A DNA stretch of 64,000 nucleotides from Shewanella gelidimarina (lineage in GTDB: Bacteria > Pseudomonadota > Gammaproteobacteria > Enterobacterales > Shewanellaceae), in assembly GCF_023283945.1 (NCBI RefSeq), contig NZ_JAKIKW010000002.1, positions 186,001 through 250,000 of the forward strand, given 5' to 3'. The translations under genes were made by a program, and so were the position numbers. Shown here piece after piece: positions 40,279-50,901 of this stretch. Numbering within the stretch: the stretch's first letter is position 1; each line of letters starts with the position of its first letter. The notes beneath the pieces are model-generated. The model was not told the origin of the DNA, made no database searches, and saw only the letters and a program-made list of their open reading frames with translations.

Positions 40279-40674
40279 ATGATTGTTGGCTTAGGTACAG
40301 ATATTGTTGAGATTGCGCGTATCGAAGTGCGAGTCCCCAAAGCGGGAGAACAAGAGTTACACAATAACCGTCTAGCCAAAAGAGTACTCACGCCGACAGA
40401 GCATGCCTTGTTTGTTGATTCATCTAACCCCAGTCGCTATCTGGCTAAGCGCTTTGCTGCGAAAGAAGCTGCAGCCAAAGCACTAGGAACAGGGATTGGC
40501 CGAGGTGTGTCATTTCAACATATTGAGATCAGCAACAATGATAATGGCGCCCCTATCGTCACTTTTACTGCGGGTGCTGCCGATAGGCTCGCTGAGCTGG
40601 GCGGCGTGAGAGGGCATTTGTCTATTGCAGATGAGCAGCACTATGCCACGGCAACGGTAATTTTAGAGTCTTAG
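40279..40674 (+). CDS. acpS: Holo-[acyl-carrier-protein] synthase
   Basis: A 131-residue 4'-phosphopantetheinyl transferase with the two AcpS motifs, GLGTDIVEIARIE and RFAAKEAAAKALGTG. It converts apo-ACP to holo-ACP with coenzyme A. It follows pdxJ by 86 bp. Confidence 0.96.
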   Translation: MIVGLGTDIVEIARIEVRVPKAGEQELHNNRLAKRVLTPTEHALFVDSSNPSRYLAKRFAAKEAAAKALGTGIGRGVSFQHIEISNNDNGAPIVTFTAGAADRLAELGGVRGHLSIADEQHYATATVILES

Positions 40675-40748
40675 TTGCATTAGGTCATTATTGAGCGCTA
40701 AGTATTGCTTATCAAGATGATGCATTGAATAAGGGCCGGATAGAAAAA

Positions 40749-41042
40749 ATGATCAAGAATAAATTAATACTGAGTTTGTTTATTATCGCCACACCAATAT
40801 TACAAATAATTGGGCCTATGTATCTGATTGAGGTCGATAGAATTGATCATGAAGGTATTGCTACGGGGTTAGCGTTTTTATTCACTTGTATTTTGTGGGT
40901 CGTAACGTTATTTGTTGCAAGCTTAATAGTCGGTAAATTCGCATTTAAAAAATGGCGTTATGGACTAGCTGCAAATATCCCTTTATTTGGTGCTGCACTG
41001 GTTATGTTGATCAGTATGGCTGATAGCGGTGCTTTTTCTTGA
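40749..41042 (+). CDS. Hypothetical small membrane protein
   Basis: About 97 residues with three predicted membrane helices (LILSLFIIATPILQIIGPMYL, a segment around residue 45, and LAANIPLFGAALVMLISM). I do not recognise the family. The ATG at 40749 is preferred over an upstream TTG at 40725. It is monocistronic. Confidence 0.65.
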   Translation: MIKNKLILSLFIIATPILQIIGPMYLIEVDRIDHEGIATGLAFLFTCILWVVTLFVASLIVGKFAFKKWRYGLAANIPLFGAALVMLISMADSGAFS

Positions 41043-41465
41043 TGTTATACTTCAGCAGTCTTGCAGATAGCTAACCTTATTAAACTACGCTTAACCAAAG
41101 TCGTGGAATTCAATCATAAACTTGGGCAAGGAAAACTGCTCGTCGGATCTGAATAGATTCATATATGCCGTGGTAGCTTAATGCCAAAGAGCGACCTTCT
41201 CCTGCAGGTTTCCCCCAAGACGCTCTTACTAAGTTACGTACATTTATACTGGCGTGTCTTATGGATAGATGACTAATGCATCCGATGAGATCTTTAGTAC
41301 ATCAATTCAATGGAAATAGGTTGCTGCACTTTTTGAGGTCAAACTTACAAAGACTTGATATCCGGGCTGAATGTTTACTCTATTAATAGTGCGTAAAATC
41401 CTTTAGGTTAAAGATAAGTTAAATAATAACTATAATGAGACTTGATCAAGTATGGAGACAAATAG
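41043..41465. other. Intergenic, no supported gene
   Basis: A 423 bp stretch with no open frame of merit, no repeat shared with elsewhere in the window and no RNA fold that I can name. Confidence 0.4.
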
Positions 41466-42005
41466 ATGAAATCCGCCGTTGAGCAGCTATCGACCTACAA
41501 AAGCGTGCACTTAAATCCAAGTAATATTAAGACGCACTTCTTCGGTGTACCATTAATTATTTGGTCTGCTTTTGTTGGTTTTAATCTTATTCCCATCAAT
41601 GTCTCATTTTTTGATGACCCAGTGATCACTGTTAACATTGCGACGGTTTTTGCTATTGTTGTGTTGGTTTATTATTTTATGTTACACGCAAAATTAGCCA
41701 TAGGATTGACGTTGTTTATCATTCCAGTGCTCTACACCTCGAGTGTGGTGGCTCAATATGATGGCGCAGGTTATATCGCGATTGTGACGTTTATTGTGGG
41801 ATGGATTATTCAGTTTATCGGCCACAAATATGAGAAAGCTAAACCCGCTTTTGTTGATGACCTTAATCAATTACTCATAGGGCCATTCTTTTTGATGGCT
41901 GAAGTGTATTTTAAGTTAGGTTTAGAAAAAGACTTATTAGCTGAAATAACCCCGATTGCACGAGATAAGCGCAGAGCGATTGAAGCGGCTAAAAAGGTAA
42001 AGTAG
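41466..42005 (+). CDS. Mpo1-like (DUF962) membrane protein
   Basis: A 179-residue protein with several membrane helices. The DUF962/YGL010w pattern is clear: YKSVHLNPSNIKTHFFGVPLI at the start and IIQFIGHKYEKAKPAFVDDL, then LLIGPFFLMAEV, towards the end. The yeast member Mpo1 is an iron-dependent dioxygenase of 2-hydroxy fatty acids, using conserved histidines seen here too. The bacterial role is not established. A terminator follows. Confidence 0.85.
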   Translation: MKSAVEQLSTYKSVHLNPSNIKTHFFGVPLIIWSAFVGFNLIPINVSFFDDPVITVNIATVFAIVVLVYYFMLHAKLAIGLTLFIIPVLYTSSVVAQYDGAGYIAIVTFIVGWIIQFIGHKYEKAKPAFVDDLNQLLIGPFFLMAEVYFKLGLEKDLLAEITPIARDKRRAIEAAKKVK

Positions 42006-42023
42006 CATAACGGCAACCGTTAC

Positions 42024-42053
42024 AAAAAACGCTAATCAATGATTAGCGTTTTT
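42024..42053. terminator. Bidirectional intrinsic terminator
   Basis: AAAAAACGCTAATCA and TGATTAGCGTTTTT form a near-perfect stem between the Mpo1-like gene and the convergent CorC-type gene. Confidence 0.9.
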
Positions 42054-42073
42054 AGGGGCATTTAGCGGTCAAC

Positions 42074-43348
42074 TTATGTATTAGGTTGCTCATAATGCTG
42101 AGGTAGCACCCGCACTGTCTTGACCATGTTATCACCAAGTTTGATGACTTCAATGGGGTAGCCAGCAATACGCATGCTGGTTTTTACTGTTGGGATCTCT
42201 TCAAGGTGCTCTAATATCAAACCATTGAGGGTTTTGGGGCCATCAATCGGAAAGTGCCATTCCATCTCTTTGTTCAATTCACGGATGTTGATGGTGGCTT
42301 CAATAAGAAAACTACCGTCTTGTTGCTCGCAAATATCTTCACTCGGGGTGGCAAGCATCGATGTGGTGTAATCACCTACAATCTCTTCGAGAATATCCTC
42401 TAAAGTAACCAATCCTTGAATGTCGCCATACTCATCAACGACGAGACCAATACGTTCTTTGTTTTGCTGAAAGTTGCTCAGTTGTACGTTGAGCGGGGTG
42501 CCTTCAGGAATAAAGTACAACTCTTTTACGGCGCGCAGTAATGAAGATTTGCTGAACTGCTCTTTAGACTGCAATCGTAATGCATCACGCAAATGGACAA
42601 AGCCGACAGCGTCATCGACAGTGTCGCGGTAGAGTAGAACGCGAGTATGCGGGCTCTGAATGACCTGTTTATTAATGCTCTTAAACTCGTCATTGATGTT
42701 GATGGCATATAAGTCTGAGCGCGGCACCATTACATCTTCTACCGTCACCTTCTCTAAATCCATGATCGACAGTAGCATCTCTTGATGTCGCCTTGGGATC
42801 AATGCACCAGCTTCGTGCACCACAGTGCGCAGTTCTTCTTGGCTTAATGCATCTGAGGTTTTTGTCGAGTTGATGCCTGCGAGTTTGAGCACGCCAGAGG
42901 TGATGCCATTAACGATTTTTACAAATGGTGACAGCACGATGAGTAAGAACTGTAATATAAAGCTTGATGGGAAAGCGATACGTTCTGGGTGCAATGCGGC
43001 AAATGTTTTGGGGGTGACTTCGGCAAAAACCAGTACCACTAATGTTAATACACCGGTAGAGATGGCAATACCAACATCACCAAATAGGCGGAGGCCTATA
43101 ATCGTCGCAATGGATGAGGCTAGGATATTGACGAGGTTGTTGCCAATGAGGATAAGGCCAATCAGCCGATCCGGGCGCTCCAACAGCTTAGTGGCACGAA
43201 TCGCCCCTTTATGGCCGCTAGATGCTAGATGGCGTAAACGATATCGGTTTAAGGTCATCATCGCGGTTTCAGACCCTGAGAAATAGGCTGAAAGTAGAAT
43301 TAAGACGCACAGAACAGACAATAGTACGCCAGTGGATATTTCGTCCAA
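42074..43348 (-). CDS. CNNM/CorC-type transporter or regulator (DUF21-CBS-CorC)
   Basis: A 424-residue protein: N-terminal DUF21 membrane domain (~1-190, with AYFSGSETAMMTLN and FAEVTPKTFAALHPERIAF), a CBS pair (~205-330, VEDVMVPRSDLYAI and GLVTLEDILEEIVGDY), and a C-terminal CorC_HlyC domain. The architecture matches YfjD/CorB, thought to act in magnesium or cobalt efflux. It is near ypjD and ffh, an order shared with E. coli. Confidence 0.9.
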   Translation of the reverse strand: MDEISTGVLLSVLCVLILLSAYFSGSETAMMTLNRYRLRHLASSGHKGAIRATKLLERPDRLIGLILIGNNLVNILASSIATIIGLRLFGDVGIAISTGVLTLVVLVFAEVTPKTFAALHPERIAFPSSFILQFLLIVLSPFVKIVNGITSGVLKLAGINSTKTSDALSQEELRTVVHEAGALIPRRHQEMLLSIMDLEKVTVEDVMVPRSDLYAININDEFKSINKQVIQSPHTRVLLYRDTVDDAVGFVHLRDALRLQSKEQFSKSSLLRAVKELYFIPEGTPLNVQLSNFQQNKERIGLVVDEYGDIQGLVTLEDILEEIVGDYTTSMLATPSEDICEQQDGSFLIEATINIRELNKEMEWHFPIDGPKTLNGLILEHLEEIPTVKTSMRIAGYPIEVIKLGDNMVKTVRVLPQHYEQPNT

Positions 43349-43470
43349 AAGTTGGAGCTCCGCAGTGGATAAATAAAAGCTGTAAAAATTAGTAATTACA
43401 GATATTTCGAAAGCATGTCAAGTTTGGCTCAATGCTGAACTGATTGAGCCAAAGTTGACGAAGATGAGAA

Positions 43471-44259
43471 TTAGCTGAGGATTAACTCTTTAACGATACG
43501 GGCGCCAAAGTACGCGAGCGTCAACAACACTCCCCCAGTTAGGGTATAGGCAACGGCGGTTCTAATTTTACAACCAACCCAATATTGCTGGGCTAACATG
43601 CCAATGTAGACGCACCAAGCGAGGATAGACAGAATCGCTTTGTGACCTTTGCCTTCTTCAAACATATCATCGAGGAAGATAAAACCAGTCGCAAGCGCTA
43701 AGCTCAATAAAATCACGCCGACAATAACAAGATGATACAGCTGTTTTTCAACTGTCATCAGAGGCGGCATTGTCGATGTCATAATGAGCTTTTTATTCTT
43801 GAGTCGACGCTGAATAATCGCTAACTGGATGGCATATAACGCCGCAATCATTAAGGCACTGTAGGCCATTAATGACAGCACTACGTGCACGAGTACATCT
43901 GGGTGGATGTCAAAGTGCGTAATATACTCTGGTGGTACTAACCATAAAAGGGCAACTGAGATCACCGAACAGGCATATACCACAGGCACAACGACGATGA
44001 CTTTAAGACGAAACATTAAGACGGTGAAACTAAAGGCGATGATCCAATTCACCATTGAGATGACATTGGTCAGGCTAAAGTTTTGTCCGTTACCCGTAAA
44101 AATAGCTTGCGATAGCGCTGCCGCGTGTAAAACAACACCAATGGCTGCGACACCCGCAACTAATTTTCGGTTGGGTCCGTCTGCGTGGAAAAGACGAGTC
44201 GCGACGAGTATCAAAGCAATACTGTAAAAAAACATGGCTGACGCTGAAAAAATAACCAT
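43471..44259 (-). CDS. ypjD: Inner membrane protein YpjD, CcsA-like
   Basis: A 262-residue protein with about eight membrane helices and the cytochrome-c-assembly fold (HPDVLVHVVLSLMAYSALMIAALYAIQLAI). It lacks the WWD-type haem-handling motif of true CcmC/CcmF, so a haem transfer role is unproven. It is divergent from ffh, the normal position of ypjD. Confidence 0.87.
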   Translation of the reverse strand: MVIFSASAMFFYSIALILVATRLFHADGPNRKLVAGVAAIGVVLHAAALSQAIFTGNGQNFSLTNVISMVNWIIAFSFTVLMFRLKVIVVVPVVYACSVISVALLWLVPPEYITHFDIHPDVLVHVVLSLMAYSALMIAALYAIQLAIIQRRLKNKKLIMTSTMPPLMTVEKQLYHLVIVGVILLSLALATGFIFLDDMFEEGKGHKAILSILAWCVYIGMLAQQYWVGCKIRTAVAYTLTGGVLLTLAYFGARIVKELILS

Positions 44260-44665
44260 TGAGTATTAACCTATTGTTTTGTTGACTTATTGTTTTATTA
44301 ACTTGTTGGTTGAGCCAAAAAGTTAAAGCAGACTAAACGACATTTATATTAACCTGATTCATGCAGAAGTTAAATTACTGAATCACAAATCGTAACGCGC
44401 TGTGTTTCCAATCTAAAGGCACTCGATTTTAATCACGGAAATCGCGTACAACGCTAGCCATTAGAGTAACATGAGCTCGGGTTAGTGGGCAGTGACATTC
44501 GGTGCATAATTGAGTGGATTATATGTCTCATGTCAGTTTTTTTGCAAAATGTTGCCTTTAGGGGCAAATGTAAACCAAGTTACTTGATGCATTGAGTAGC
44601 ATAATATCTGGGCATCGCTATAATACGGCCCATCAATATCAATTTTAAACGGTAAGAACTGGATA
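44260..44665. other. Divergent ypjD-ffh region
   Basis: 406 bp with promoters for both sides. No gene, 4.5S RNA or other RNA was recognised. Confidence 0.45.
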
Positions 44666-46039
44666 ATGTTTGAGAACTTAACTGACAGACTGTCACGTAC
44701 GCTGAAAAATATCAGCGGCCGTGGTCGCTTAACGGAAGAGAACGTTAAGGAAACCTTGCGCGAAGTTCGCATGGCGCTACTTGAGGCCGACGTTGCCTTA
44801 CCAGTTGTACGTGACTTTGTTAATAGCGTAAAAGAGCGCGCTGTCGGACAAGAGGTATCCAAAAGCCTAAGTCCCGGCCAGGCATTTATTAAGATTGTTC
44901 AAAGTGAGCTAGAAAATTCGATGGGTGAAGCTAATGAAGCTTTGAACCTGTCAGCTCAACCGCCAGCAGTGATAATGATGGCCGGCCTGCAAGGTGCGGG
45001 TAAAACCACCAGTGTCGCTAAACTTTCTAAGTTCTTACGCGAGCGCGAAAAGAAATCTGTTCTGGTTGTGAGTGCCGATGTATATCGTCCTGCTGCAATC
45101 AAGCAGCTCGAAACGTTAGCGGCAGAAGTGGAAGTCGAGTTCTTCCCATCAGATGTCAGCCAAAAACCGGTTGATATTGCTAAAGCGGCCATTGCGCACG
45201 CTAAACTCAAGTTCATTGATGTTGTTATTGTCGATACTGCAGGTCGTTTGCATGTTGATGAAGCCATGATGGATGAGATTAAAGAGCTTCACGCTACCGT
45301 TAATCCAGTCGAAACCTTGTTTGTGGTTGATGCCATGACAGGTCAAGATGCGGCAACCACGGCCAAAGCCTTTAACGAAGCATTGCCTCTTACGGGTGTC
45401 GTATTGACCAAGGTTGATGGTGATGCGCGAGGCGGTGCTGCACTGTCGATTCGCCATATTACCGGTAAGCCGATTAAGTTCTTGGGTGTGGGTGAAAAAA
45501 CCGACGCACTAGAAGCTTTCCATCCTGACAGAATAGCTTCACGTATTCTTGGTATGGGCGACGTATTGTCGCTTATAGAAGAAGTCGAGCGCGGTGTCGA
45601 CCAAGACAAGGCGATGAAGCTTGCGGCAAAAGTGAAAAAAGGCGGTAACTTCGATCTAGAAGATTTCCGCGAACAGCTGCTGCAAATGAAGAACATGGGC
45701 GGCATGATGAACATGATTGAGAAGCTGCCTGGCGTGGGTCAGTTACCACCAGAAGCGCTTGCTCAAGTTCAAGACGGTAAAATGACCGGCCAAATGGAAG
45801 CCATTATTAATTCAATGACGAAAGGTGAACGTCAGCGCCCTGATATTATTAAGGGTTCACGTAAACGCCGCATCGCGATGGGTTCTGGTACACAAATTCA
45901 AGACGTAAACCGTTTACTTAAACAGTTTACGCAAATGCAGAAAATGATGAAGAAAATGTCGGCTAAAGGCGGCATGAAAAAGATGATGCGCGGTATGAGC
46001 GGTATGTTACCACCGGGCATGAAAATGCCTGGACGCTAG
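44666..46039 (+). CDS. ffh: Signal recognition particle protein Ffh
   Basis: A 457-residue SRP54: N domain, GTPase G domain (GLQGAGKTTSVAKL, DTAGRLHVDE, TKVDGDARGGAAL) and methionine-rich M domain that ends MRGMSGMLPPGMKMPGR. With 4.5S RNA it delivers nascent membrane proteins to FtsY. It is divergent from ypjD and precedes the rpsP operon by about 218 bp. Confidence 0.97.
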   Translation: MFENLTDRLSRTLKNISGRGRLTEENVKETLREVRMALLEADVALPVVRDFVNSVKERAVGQEVSKSLSPGQAFIKIVQSELENSMGEANEALNLSAQPPAVIMMAGLQGAGKTTSVAKLSKFLREREKKSVLVVSADVYRPAAIKQLETLAAEVEVEFFPSDVSQKPVDIAKAAIAHAKLKFIDVVIVDTAGRLHVDEAMMDEIKELHATVNPVETLFVVDAMTGQDAATTAKAFNEALPLTGVVLTKVDGDARGGAALSIRHITGKPIKFLGVGEKTDALEAFHPDRIASRILGMGDVLSLIEEVERGVDQDKAMKLAAKVKKGGNFDLEDFREQLLQMKNMGGMMNMIEKLPGVGQLPPEALAQVQDGKMTGQMEAIINSMTKGERQRPDIIKGSRKRRIAMGSGTQIQDVNRLLKQFTQMQKMMKKMSAKGGMKKMMRGMSGMLPPGMKMPGR

Positions 46040-46186
46040 TCTATTATTAATTGTTCCGTATCTAATTTTACCGGCTAGGGTGAGTTTTCATTCTAGCCTG
46101 TGAATCGTTTTTGGCGTAATAAACGTCGATTACGGTTGCATTCGCTGGTCAGTCAGGTAATATCTGCCAGCTTTCTATCTGGGGCT

Positions 46187-46220
46187 CTCCGCGAACACGG
46201 AGTTTCAGTTTTTATTTTTG
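46187..46220 (+). promoter_or_regulatory. Hairpin with T-rich tail before rpsP
   Basis: CTCCG and CGGAG pair around a 6-base loop, followed by TTTCAGTTTTTATTTTT. It may be a leaky terminator or attenuator between ffh and the rpsP operon; the stem is short. Confidence 0.4.
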
Positions 46221-46257
46221 CTTGATAAAAAGCAAATCATTAGAGGATACAAAACGC

Positions 46258-46509
46258 ATGGTTACCATTCGTTTAGCTCGTGGCGGCGCAAAAAAGCGTC
46301 CATTTTATAACATCGTTGTTGCTGACAGCCGTAACGCCCGTGACGGTCGTTTCATTGAGCGTGTTGGCTTTTTTAACCCATTAGCTCGTGGCCAAGAAGA
46401 AGCTTTACGCTTAGATCTTGACCGTGTTGAGCATTGGGTTGCTAACGGTGCTGCTACATCTGATCGTGTAGCAAAATTGATCAAAGACGCTCGTAAAGCA
46501 GCTGCTTAA
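46258..46509 (+). CDS. rpsP: 30S ribosomal protein S16
   Basis: An 83-residue bS16 ([20 protein letters not shown]). The start at 46258 is fixed by family N-terminus and by AGAGG upstream; a longer frame from 46222 is an artefact. It opens the rpsP-rimM-trmD-rplS operon. Confidence 0.97.
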   Translation: MVTIRLARGGAKKRPFYNIVVADSRNARDGRFIERVGFFNPLARGQEEALRLDLDRVEHWVANGAATSDRVAKLIKDARKAAA

Positions 46510-46529
46510 TAGCGTTAAGGTATAGATTG

Positions 46530-47060
46530 ATGAGCAGTAAACAAGAACCCGTCGTACTTGGTAAATTAGGTTCAAGTCATGGCATTAAAGGTTGGTTGAA
46601 AATCACTACCTATACCGATTCTGTTGAAGGTATTTTTGATTATTCTCCTTGGTTGTTAAAAGAGCAAGGTGAATGGCGCGAGGTTAAAGTCCTCCAGTGG
46701 CGCATGCAAGGTAAAGCGGTTGTCGCTTGTCTTGAAGGCGTAGAAACACGGGATCAGGCTCAGGCACTTACAAATTGTGAGATTGCCGTACCCGCTGAAC
46801 AGATGAACGTTTTGCCAGAAGATGAATTCTACTGGCGAGATCTTATCGGATGTGAAGTGGTTAATACCAAAGGCTATAACATGGGTAAAGTGCAGGAGAT
46901 CGTGGAAACAGGATCAAATGACGTACTTCTTGTTAAGGCTAACGCGAAAGATGGCTTTGGCAAAGCGGAACGAATGGTTCCCTTTGTTACCGAACAGTTC
47001 ATCCTAAAGGTGGATTTGACGGCAAAACAGATTTTAGTGGATTGGGATCCGGACTTTTAA
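46530..47060 (+). CDS. rimM: Ribosome maturation factor RimM
   Basis: About 176 residues: RimM N-domain ([19 protein letters not shown]) and PRC-barrel C-domain ([25 protein letters not shown]). It assists 30S head assembly near S19. It lies 20 bp after rpsP and 15 bp before trmD. Confidence 0.96.
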   Translation: MSSKQEPVVLGKLGSSHGIKGWLKITTYTDSVEGIFDYSPWLLKEQGEWREVKVLQWRMQGKAVVACLEGVETRDQAQALTNCEIAVPAEQMNVLPEDEFYWRDLIGCEVVNTKGYNMGKVQEIVETGSNDVLLVKANAKDGFGKAERMVPFVTEQFILKVDLTAKQILVDWDPDF

Positions 47061-47075
47061 GTCGAGGTACAGCAG

Positions 47076-47822
47076 ATGTGGTTAGGGGTAGTAACCCTGT
47101 TTCCGGAGATGTTTCGTGCCGTAACAGACTTTGGCGTAACGGGTCGTGCAGTTAGCAAGGGTTTGCTAGAGATGCAAATGTGGAATCCTCGTGATTTCAC
47201 CCATGATAAACATAATACAGTGGATGACCGCCCATACGGTGGTGGCCCTGGCATGTTAATGATGGTGCAACCTCTACGCGATGCTATCCATGCAGCAAAA
47301 GCTGCAGCTGGAAAAGAGGCAAAGGTGATCTACCTTTCTCCTCAAGGCCGTAAGCTTACACAGCAAGGCGTTGAAGAGTTAGCAAAGTCATCCAGTTTGA
47401 TTTTAGTGTGTGGACGATACGAAGGTGTCGATGAACGCATTATTCAAACTGAAGTGGATGAAGAGTGGTCGATTGGAGATTACGTGCTTTCGGGCGGTGA
47501 AATCCCAGCGATGACTTTGATTGATTCAGTATCAAGGCTGGTTCCTGGCGTGCTAGGAAAAAAGGCTTCGGCAGAGCAGGATTCCTTCTCTGACGGCTTA
47601 CTGGATTGTCCCCACTATACGCGTCCTGAAAGTATGGATGGTCTGGATGTTCCAGCCGTATTGTTAAGTGGAAACCACGAACATATTAGACGCTGGCGTC
47701 TGCAACAAAGTCTCAGTAGAACTTTGTTAAGACGACCAGAATTACTTGAAAATCTAGCTCTGACTGGCGAACAAAAGCAGCTTTTAGCTGAATTTGTAGA
47801 CAGCATCAAACAAGATGATTAG
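47076..47822 (+). CDS. trmD: tRNA (guanine-N1)-methyltransferase
   Basis: A 248-residue SPOUT enzyme with the trefoil-knot motifs [13 protein letters not shown] and [15 protein letters not shown]. It methylates G37 in tRNAs that read CNN and other codons, preventing frameshifts. It sits in the conserved rpsP operon. Confidence 0.97.
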   Translation: MWLGVVTLFPEMFRAVTDFGVTGRAVSKGLLEMQMWNPRDFTHDKHNTVDDRPYGGGPGMLMMVQPLRDAIHAAKAAAGKEAKVIYLSPQGRKLTQQGVEELAKSSSLILVCGRYEGVDERIIQTEVDEEWSIGDYVLSGGEIPAMTLIDSVSRLVPGVLGKKASAEQDSFSDGLLDCPHYTRPESMDGLDVPAVLLSGNHEHIRRWRLQQSLSRTLLRRPELLENLALTGEQKQLLAEFVDSIKQDD

Positions 47823-47858
47823 TCGAAGCGCAGTTATTACTAGAATGGAGTTTATTTA

Positions 47859-48212
47859 ATGAATAACATCATCAAAATGCTCAACGAAGAGCAAATGAAA
47901 ACCGACGTACCAGAATTTGGTGCCGGTGATACAGTAGTTGTTAAAGTACGTGTTGTAGAAGGCGGTAAAGAGCGTCTACAGGCGTTCGAAGGCGTTGTAA
48001 TCGCTAAGCGTAATCGCGGCGTTCACTCTGCATTCACAGTACGTAAAATCTCTAATGGTGAAGGTGTTGAGCGTGCGTTCCAGACTCACAGCCCAATCAT
48101 CTCTAGCATCGAAGTTAAGCGTCGCGGCCGTGTTCGTCGTGCTAAGCTTTACTATCTACGTGAACGTTCAGGTAAGTCTGCACGTATCCGTGAGAAGCTC
48201 GGAACTAAGTAA
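47859..48212 (+). CDS. rplS: 50S ribosomal protein L19
   Basis: A 117-residue bL19 ([33 protein letters not shown]), last gene of the rpsP operon, 36 bp after trmD and followed by a terminator. Confidence 0.97.
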   Translation: MNNIIKMLNEEQMKTDVPEFGAGDTVVVKVRVVEGGKERLQAFEGVVIAKRNRGVHSAFTVRKISNGEGVERAFQTHSPIISSIEVKRRGRVRRAKLYYLRERSGKSARIREKLGTK

Positions 48213-48255
48213 TTTAGTCCCTAGTTATAAAAAAGATGCAGTGTTCGCACGAGAG

Positions 48256-48277
48256 ACCGCCTATATGGCGGTTTTTT
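48256..48277 (+). terminator. Intrinsic terminator of the rpsP operon
   Basis: ACCGCC and GGCGGT pair around a 5-base loop and are followed by six T. Confidence 0.9.
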
Positions 48278-48602
48278 GTGAGCTGCGATTCAGTAAAAAG
48301 TCACTCTAGTTAACCTATTTCACAGCATCTCTTCCTCGCAAAAATGTCTCCTCATATACTTACTGGTATATTCCTCAGCTAACCTGTTTAATTAATTGAG
48401 CCTAGTAAAATCGGCCGTAAGCACAAAATTATTCATTTACTGCACTTGTTACTTGATCTTAGTCAGACGGACAGGCATAGTGCTCTCAAGGTGTAATGGT
48501 GTAGCATTACGCAATTACGAATAATTTAGTAAGATTAACTGTTAATTGAGGCGACAACGCCGCAAATTATTAGCAAGTTAACACTTAAATCAGGTGATAA
48601 GC
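48278..48602. promoter_or_regulatory. aroF-tyrA upstream region
   Basis: 325 bp before aroF. It holds an inverted repeat GTAATG-N6-CATTAC at 48493-48510, about 95 bp before the start. This resembles a regulator site but its half-site spacing does not fit the TyrR box. No leader peptide rich in Phe or Tyr was found. Confidence 0.4.
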
Positions 48603-49694
48603 ATGCAGCAAGATACGATAAACAATATCCATATTAGTTCAGAGAAAGTGTTGGTGACTCCAGAGGAGTTAAAGCGCGATCTCCCCTTGTCTGCTCATGC
48701 TAGCCAATATGTCCTTAAGGCCCGTAAAACGGTATCTGACATTGTGCATAAACGAGATAATCGAGTCTTGGTGATCTCCGGACCTTGCTCTATTCACGAT
48801 ATCGATGCAGCCAAAGAATACGCACTTAAGCTTAAAAAGCTACATGATGCGTTAGGTGACCAATTCTATGTGTTGATGCGCGTTTACTTCGAAAAGCCGC
48901 GTACTACCGTGGGCTGGAAAGGCATGATTAATGACCCTGATATGAATGAGTCGTTTAACGTTGATAAAGGATTACGTAAAGCACGCGAATTGATGATTTG
49001 GTTGGCTGAGCTTGGACTTCCTGTCGCCACTGAAGCGCTTGATCCCATTAGCCCACAGTACATGTCGGAACTGATCACTTGGTCAGCGATTGGCGCTCGT
49101 ACCACTGAATCGCAGACTCACCGCGAGATGGCATCAGGACTCTCTATGCCTGTTGGCTTTAAAAATGGTACTGACGGAAAACTTGGGGTCGCAATCAATG
49201 CGCTTGAATCCGCGGCTAGTAGCCATCGTTTTATGGGGATTAACCAAAAAGGTCAAGTTGCCTTACTGCAAACGGCCGGCAATCCAGACGGTCATGTGAT
49301 TTTACGCGGTGGTAAAGCACCAAATTACGATGCGGATAGCGTCGCTGAGTGTGAGAAGCAACTGCATGCCGCTAAATTGAACGCGCGTCTGATAGTGGAT
49401 TGCAGTCATGGTAATTCATCAAAAGATCACAACAAGCAAGTACCAGTGTGTGAAGATGTGTTCCGCCAAATCGTTAATGGTAACCAGTCTATTATTGGGG
49501 TGATGCTAGAGAGCCACCTTAATGCGGGTAAGCAAAGCAGTAACTTACCGTTAAACGAATTAGCTTATGGTGTCTCGGTGACAGATGCTTGCATCGATTG
49601 GCAATCAACAGAAGCATTATTACGCACTGGCGCTGCAGACTTAGCTTCAGTATTACCAACAAGGTTTGATATGCTGAACGTTGCGAACGGCTGA
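48603..49694 (+). CDS. aroF: 3-deoxy-7-phosphoheptulonate synthase (class I-alpha)
   Basis: A 363-residue DAHP synthase that joins PEP and erythrose 4-phosphate, the first step of the shikimate pathway. Motifs: [10 protein letters not shown] (metal-ligand cysteine), [45 protein letters not shown] and [11 protein letters not shown]. The start at 48603 has AGGTGA upstream. The stop overlaps the next ATG, and co-transcription with tyrA points to the tyrosine-sensitive isoenzyme, AroF; feedback specificity is inferred. Confidence 0.93.
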   Translation: MQQDTINNIHISSEKVLVTPEELKRDLPLSAHASQYVLKARKTVSDIVHKRDNRVLVISGPCSIHDIDAAKEYALKLKKLHDALGDQFYVLMRVYFEKPRTTVGWKGMINDPDMNESFNVDKGLRKARELMIWLAELGLPVATEALDPISPQYMSELITWSAIGARTTESQTHREMASGLSMPVGFKNGTDGKLGVAINALESAASSHRFMGINQKGQVALLQTAGNPDGHVILRGGKAPNYDADSVAECEKQLHAAKLNARLIVDCSHGNSSKDHNKQVPVCEDVFRQIVNGNQSIIGVMLESHLNAGKQSSNLPLNELAYGVSVTDACIDWQSTEALLRTGAADLASVLPTRFDMLNVANG

Positions 49695-49708
49695 TGGAAG
49701 AGAGAGTG

Positions 49709-50848
49709 ATGAACGAGAAGACCACTGCAGAGCTTGAAAACCTGAGAGACTTGATTGATGGCGTTGACCAACAATTACTCCATCTGCTCAGAAAACGGTT
49801 AGATCTAGTGGCACAAGTGGGTGCTGTTAAGCACGGTGCTGGCCTCCCGATTTATGCTCCTCAACGTGAAGCGTCAATGCTGGCAAAGCGTCGCGGCGAA
49901 GCAAAAGCAATAAATGTGGAGCCACAGCTAATCGAGGATATTTTAAGGCGTCTAATGCGCGAGTCTTATCTTAATGAGAAGGACGTTGGATTTAAGCAAG
50001 TTAATCCTGATCTCGGCCATGTGGTGATTGTTGGTGGTGAAGGCAAGTTGGGCGGCTTATTTTCGCAAATGCTGACTTTGTCAGGATATGAAGTTAAATC
50101 TTTAGATAAAGATGATTGGGTTAATAGTCAGACGATTTTTGACGGAGCAGGGCTGGTTATTGTGACGGTGCCGATTAACATCACTTGTGAGTTGATTGCC
50201 AACAAACTAACGCAATTACCAAACCACTGTATTCTTGCTGACTTAACCTCGATTAAAACCGCACCGGTTGAAGCCATGTTAGCAGCGCACTCTGGCCCTG
50301 TTTTAGGCTTGCACCCGATGTTTGGGCCTGATGTGGGCAGTTTAGCAAAGCAGGTAGTCGTGGTGTGTCATGGCCGTGACCAGTCTCAATACCAATGGTT
50401 GATCGAGCAGATTGAGATCTGGGGCGCGCGTATCGTTGAAGCAGAACCTGAGAAGCATGACAAAGCGATGCAACTCGTGCAGGCAATGCGACACTTCTCC
50501 TCTTTTGTTTACGGGCTTAACCTCTATAAAGAGGAGGCTGATATTGAATCTCTGCTGCAGTTTAGCTCACCAATATACCGCTTGGAGCTGGCGATGGTAG
50601 GGCGTTTATTTGCCCAGAGTCCTGAACTATATGCAGATATTATTTTTGCTCAAGAGGAAAGTTTGGTAGCGATTAGCGATTACCTCGAAAACTATTCTCA
50701 AGCCTTGTCGGTATTAAAGTCTGGTAACCGAGAAGCGTTTGTTAAACAGTTCGAACAAGTGGCGCAGTGGTTTGGTGATTTTGCACCACAGTTCCAAAGA
50801 GAAAGCCGGGCGATGTTGCAATCGGTCAATGATATGAAAACCGATTAG
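49709..50848 (+). CDS. tyrA: T-protein: chorismate mutase / prephenate dehydrogenase
   Basis: About 379 residues. The AroQ chorismate mutase is residues ~1-90 ([30 protein letters not shown]), and the NAD-binding prephenate dehydrogenase follows ([37 protein letters not shown]). It makes 4-hydroxyphenylpyruvate for tyrosine. An upstream in-frame ATG at 49694 overlaps the aroF stop; 49709 is preferred by family N-terminus (MNEKTTAEL). The protein is complete. Confidence 0.95.
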   Translation: MNEKTTAELENLRDLIDGVDQQLLHLLRKRLDLVAQVGAVKHGAGLPIYAPQREASMLAKRRGEAKAINVEPQLIEDILRRLMRESYLNEKDVGFKQVNPDLGHVVIVGGEGKLGGLFSQMLTLSGYEVKSLDKDDWVNSQTIFDGAGLVIVTVPINITCELIANKLTQLPNHCILADLTSIKTAPVEAMLAAHSGPVLGLHPMFGPDVGSLAKQVVVVCHGRDQSQYQWLIEQIEIWGARIVEAEPEKHDKAMQLVQAMRHFSSFVYGLNLYKEEADIESLLQFSSPIYRLELAMVGRLFAQSPELYADIIFAQEESLVAISDYLENYSQALSVLKSGNREAFVKQFEQVAQWFGDFAPQFQRESRAMLQSVNDMKTD

Positions 50849-50880
50849 GGTTATTTGAGCGGATGTCATATCAATATTAA

Positions 50881-50901
50881 AGGAGCTTAGGCTCCTTTTT
50901 T
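50881..50901 (+). terminator. Intrinsic terminator after tyrA
   Basis: AGGAGC and GCTCCT pair around TTAG and are followed by a T run. Confidence 0.92.

Noticed and set aside
44260-44665. 4.5S RNA gene next to ffh
   Set aside because: Checked because of the Ffh partner, but no long GC-rich hairpin with the conserved loop is present.
48493-48510. TyrR box before aroF
   Set aside because: The inverted repeat GTAATG-N6-CATTAC has the wrong distance between its key G and C compared with TGTAAA-N6-TTTACA.
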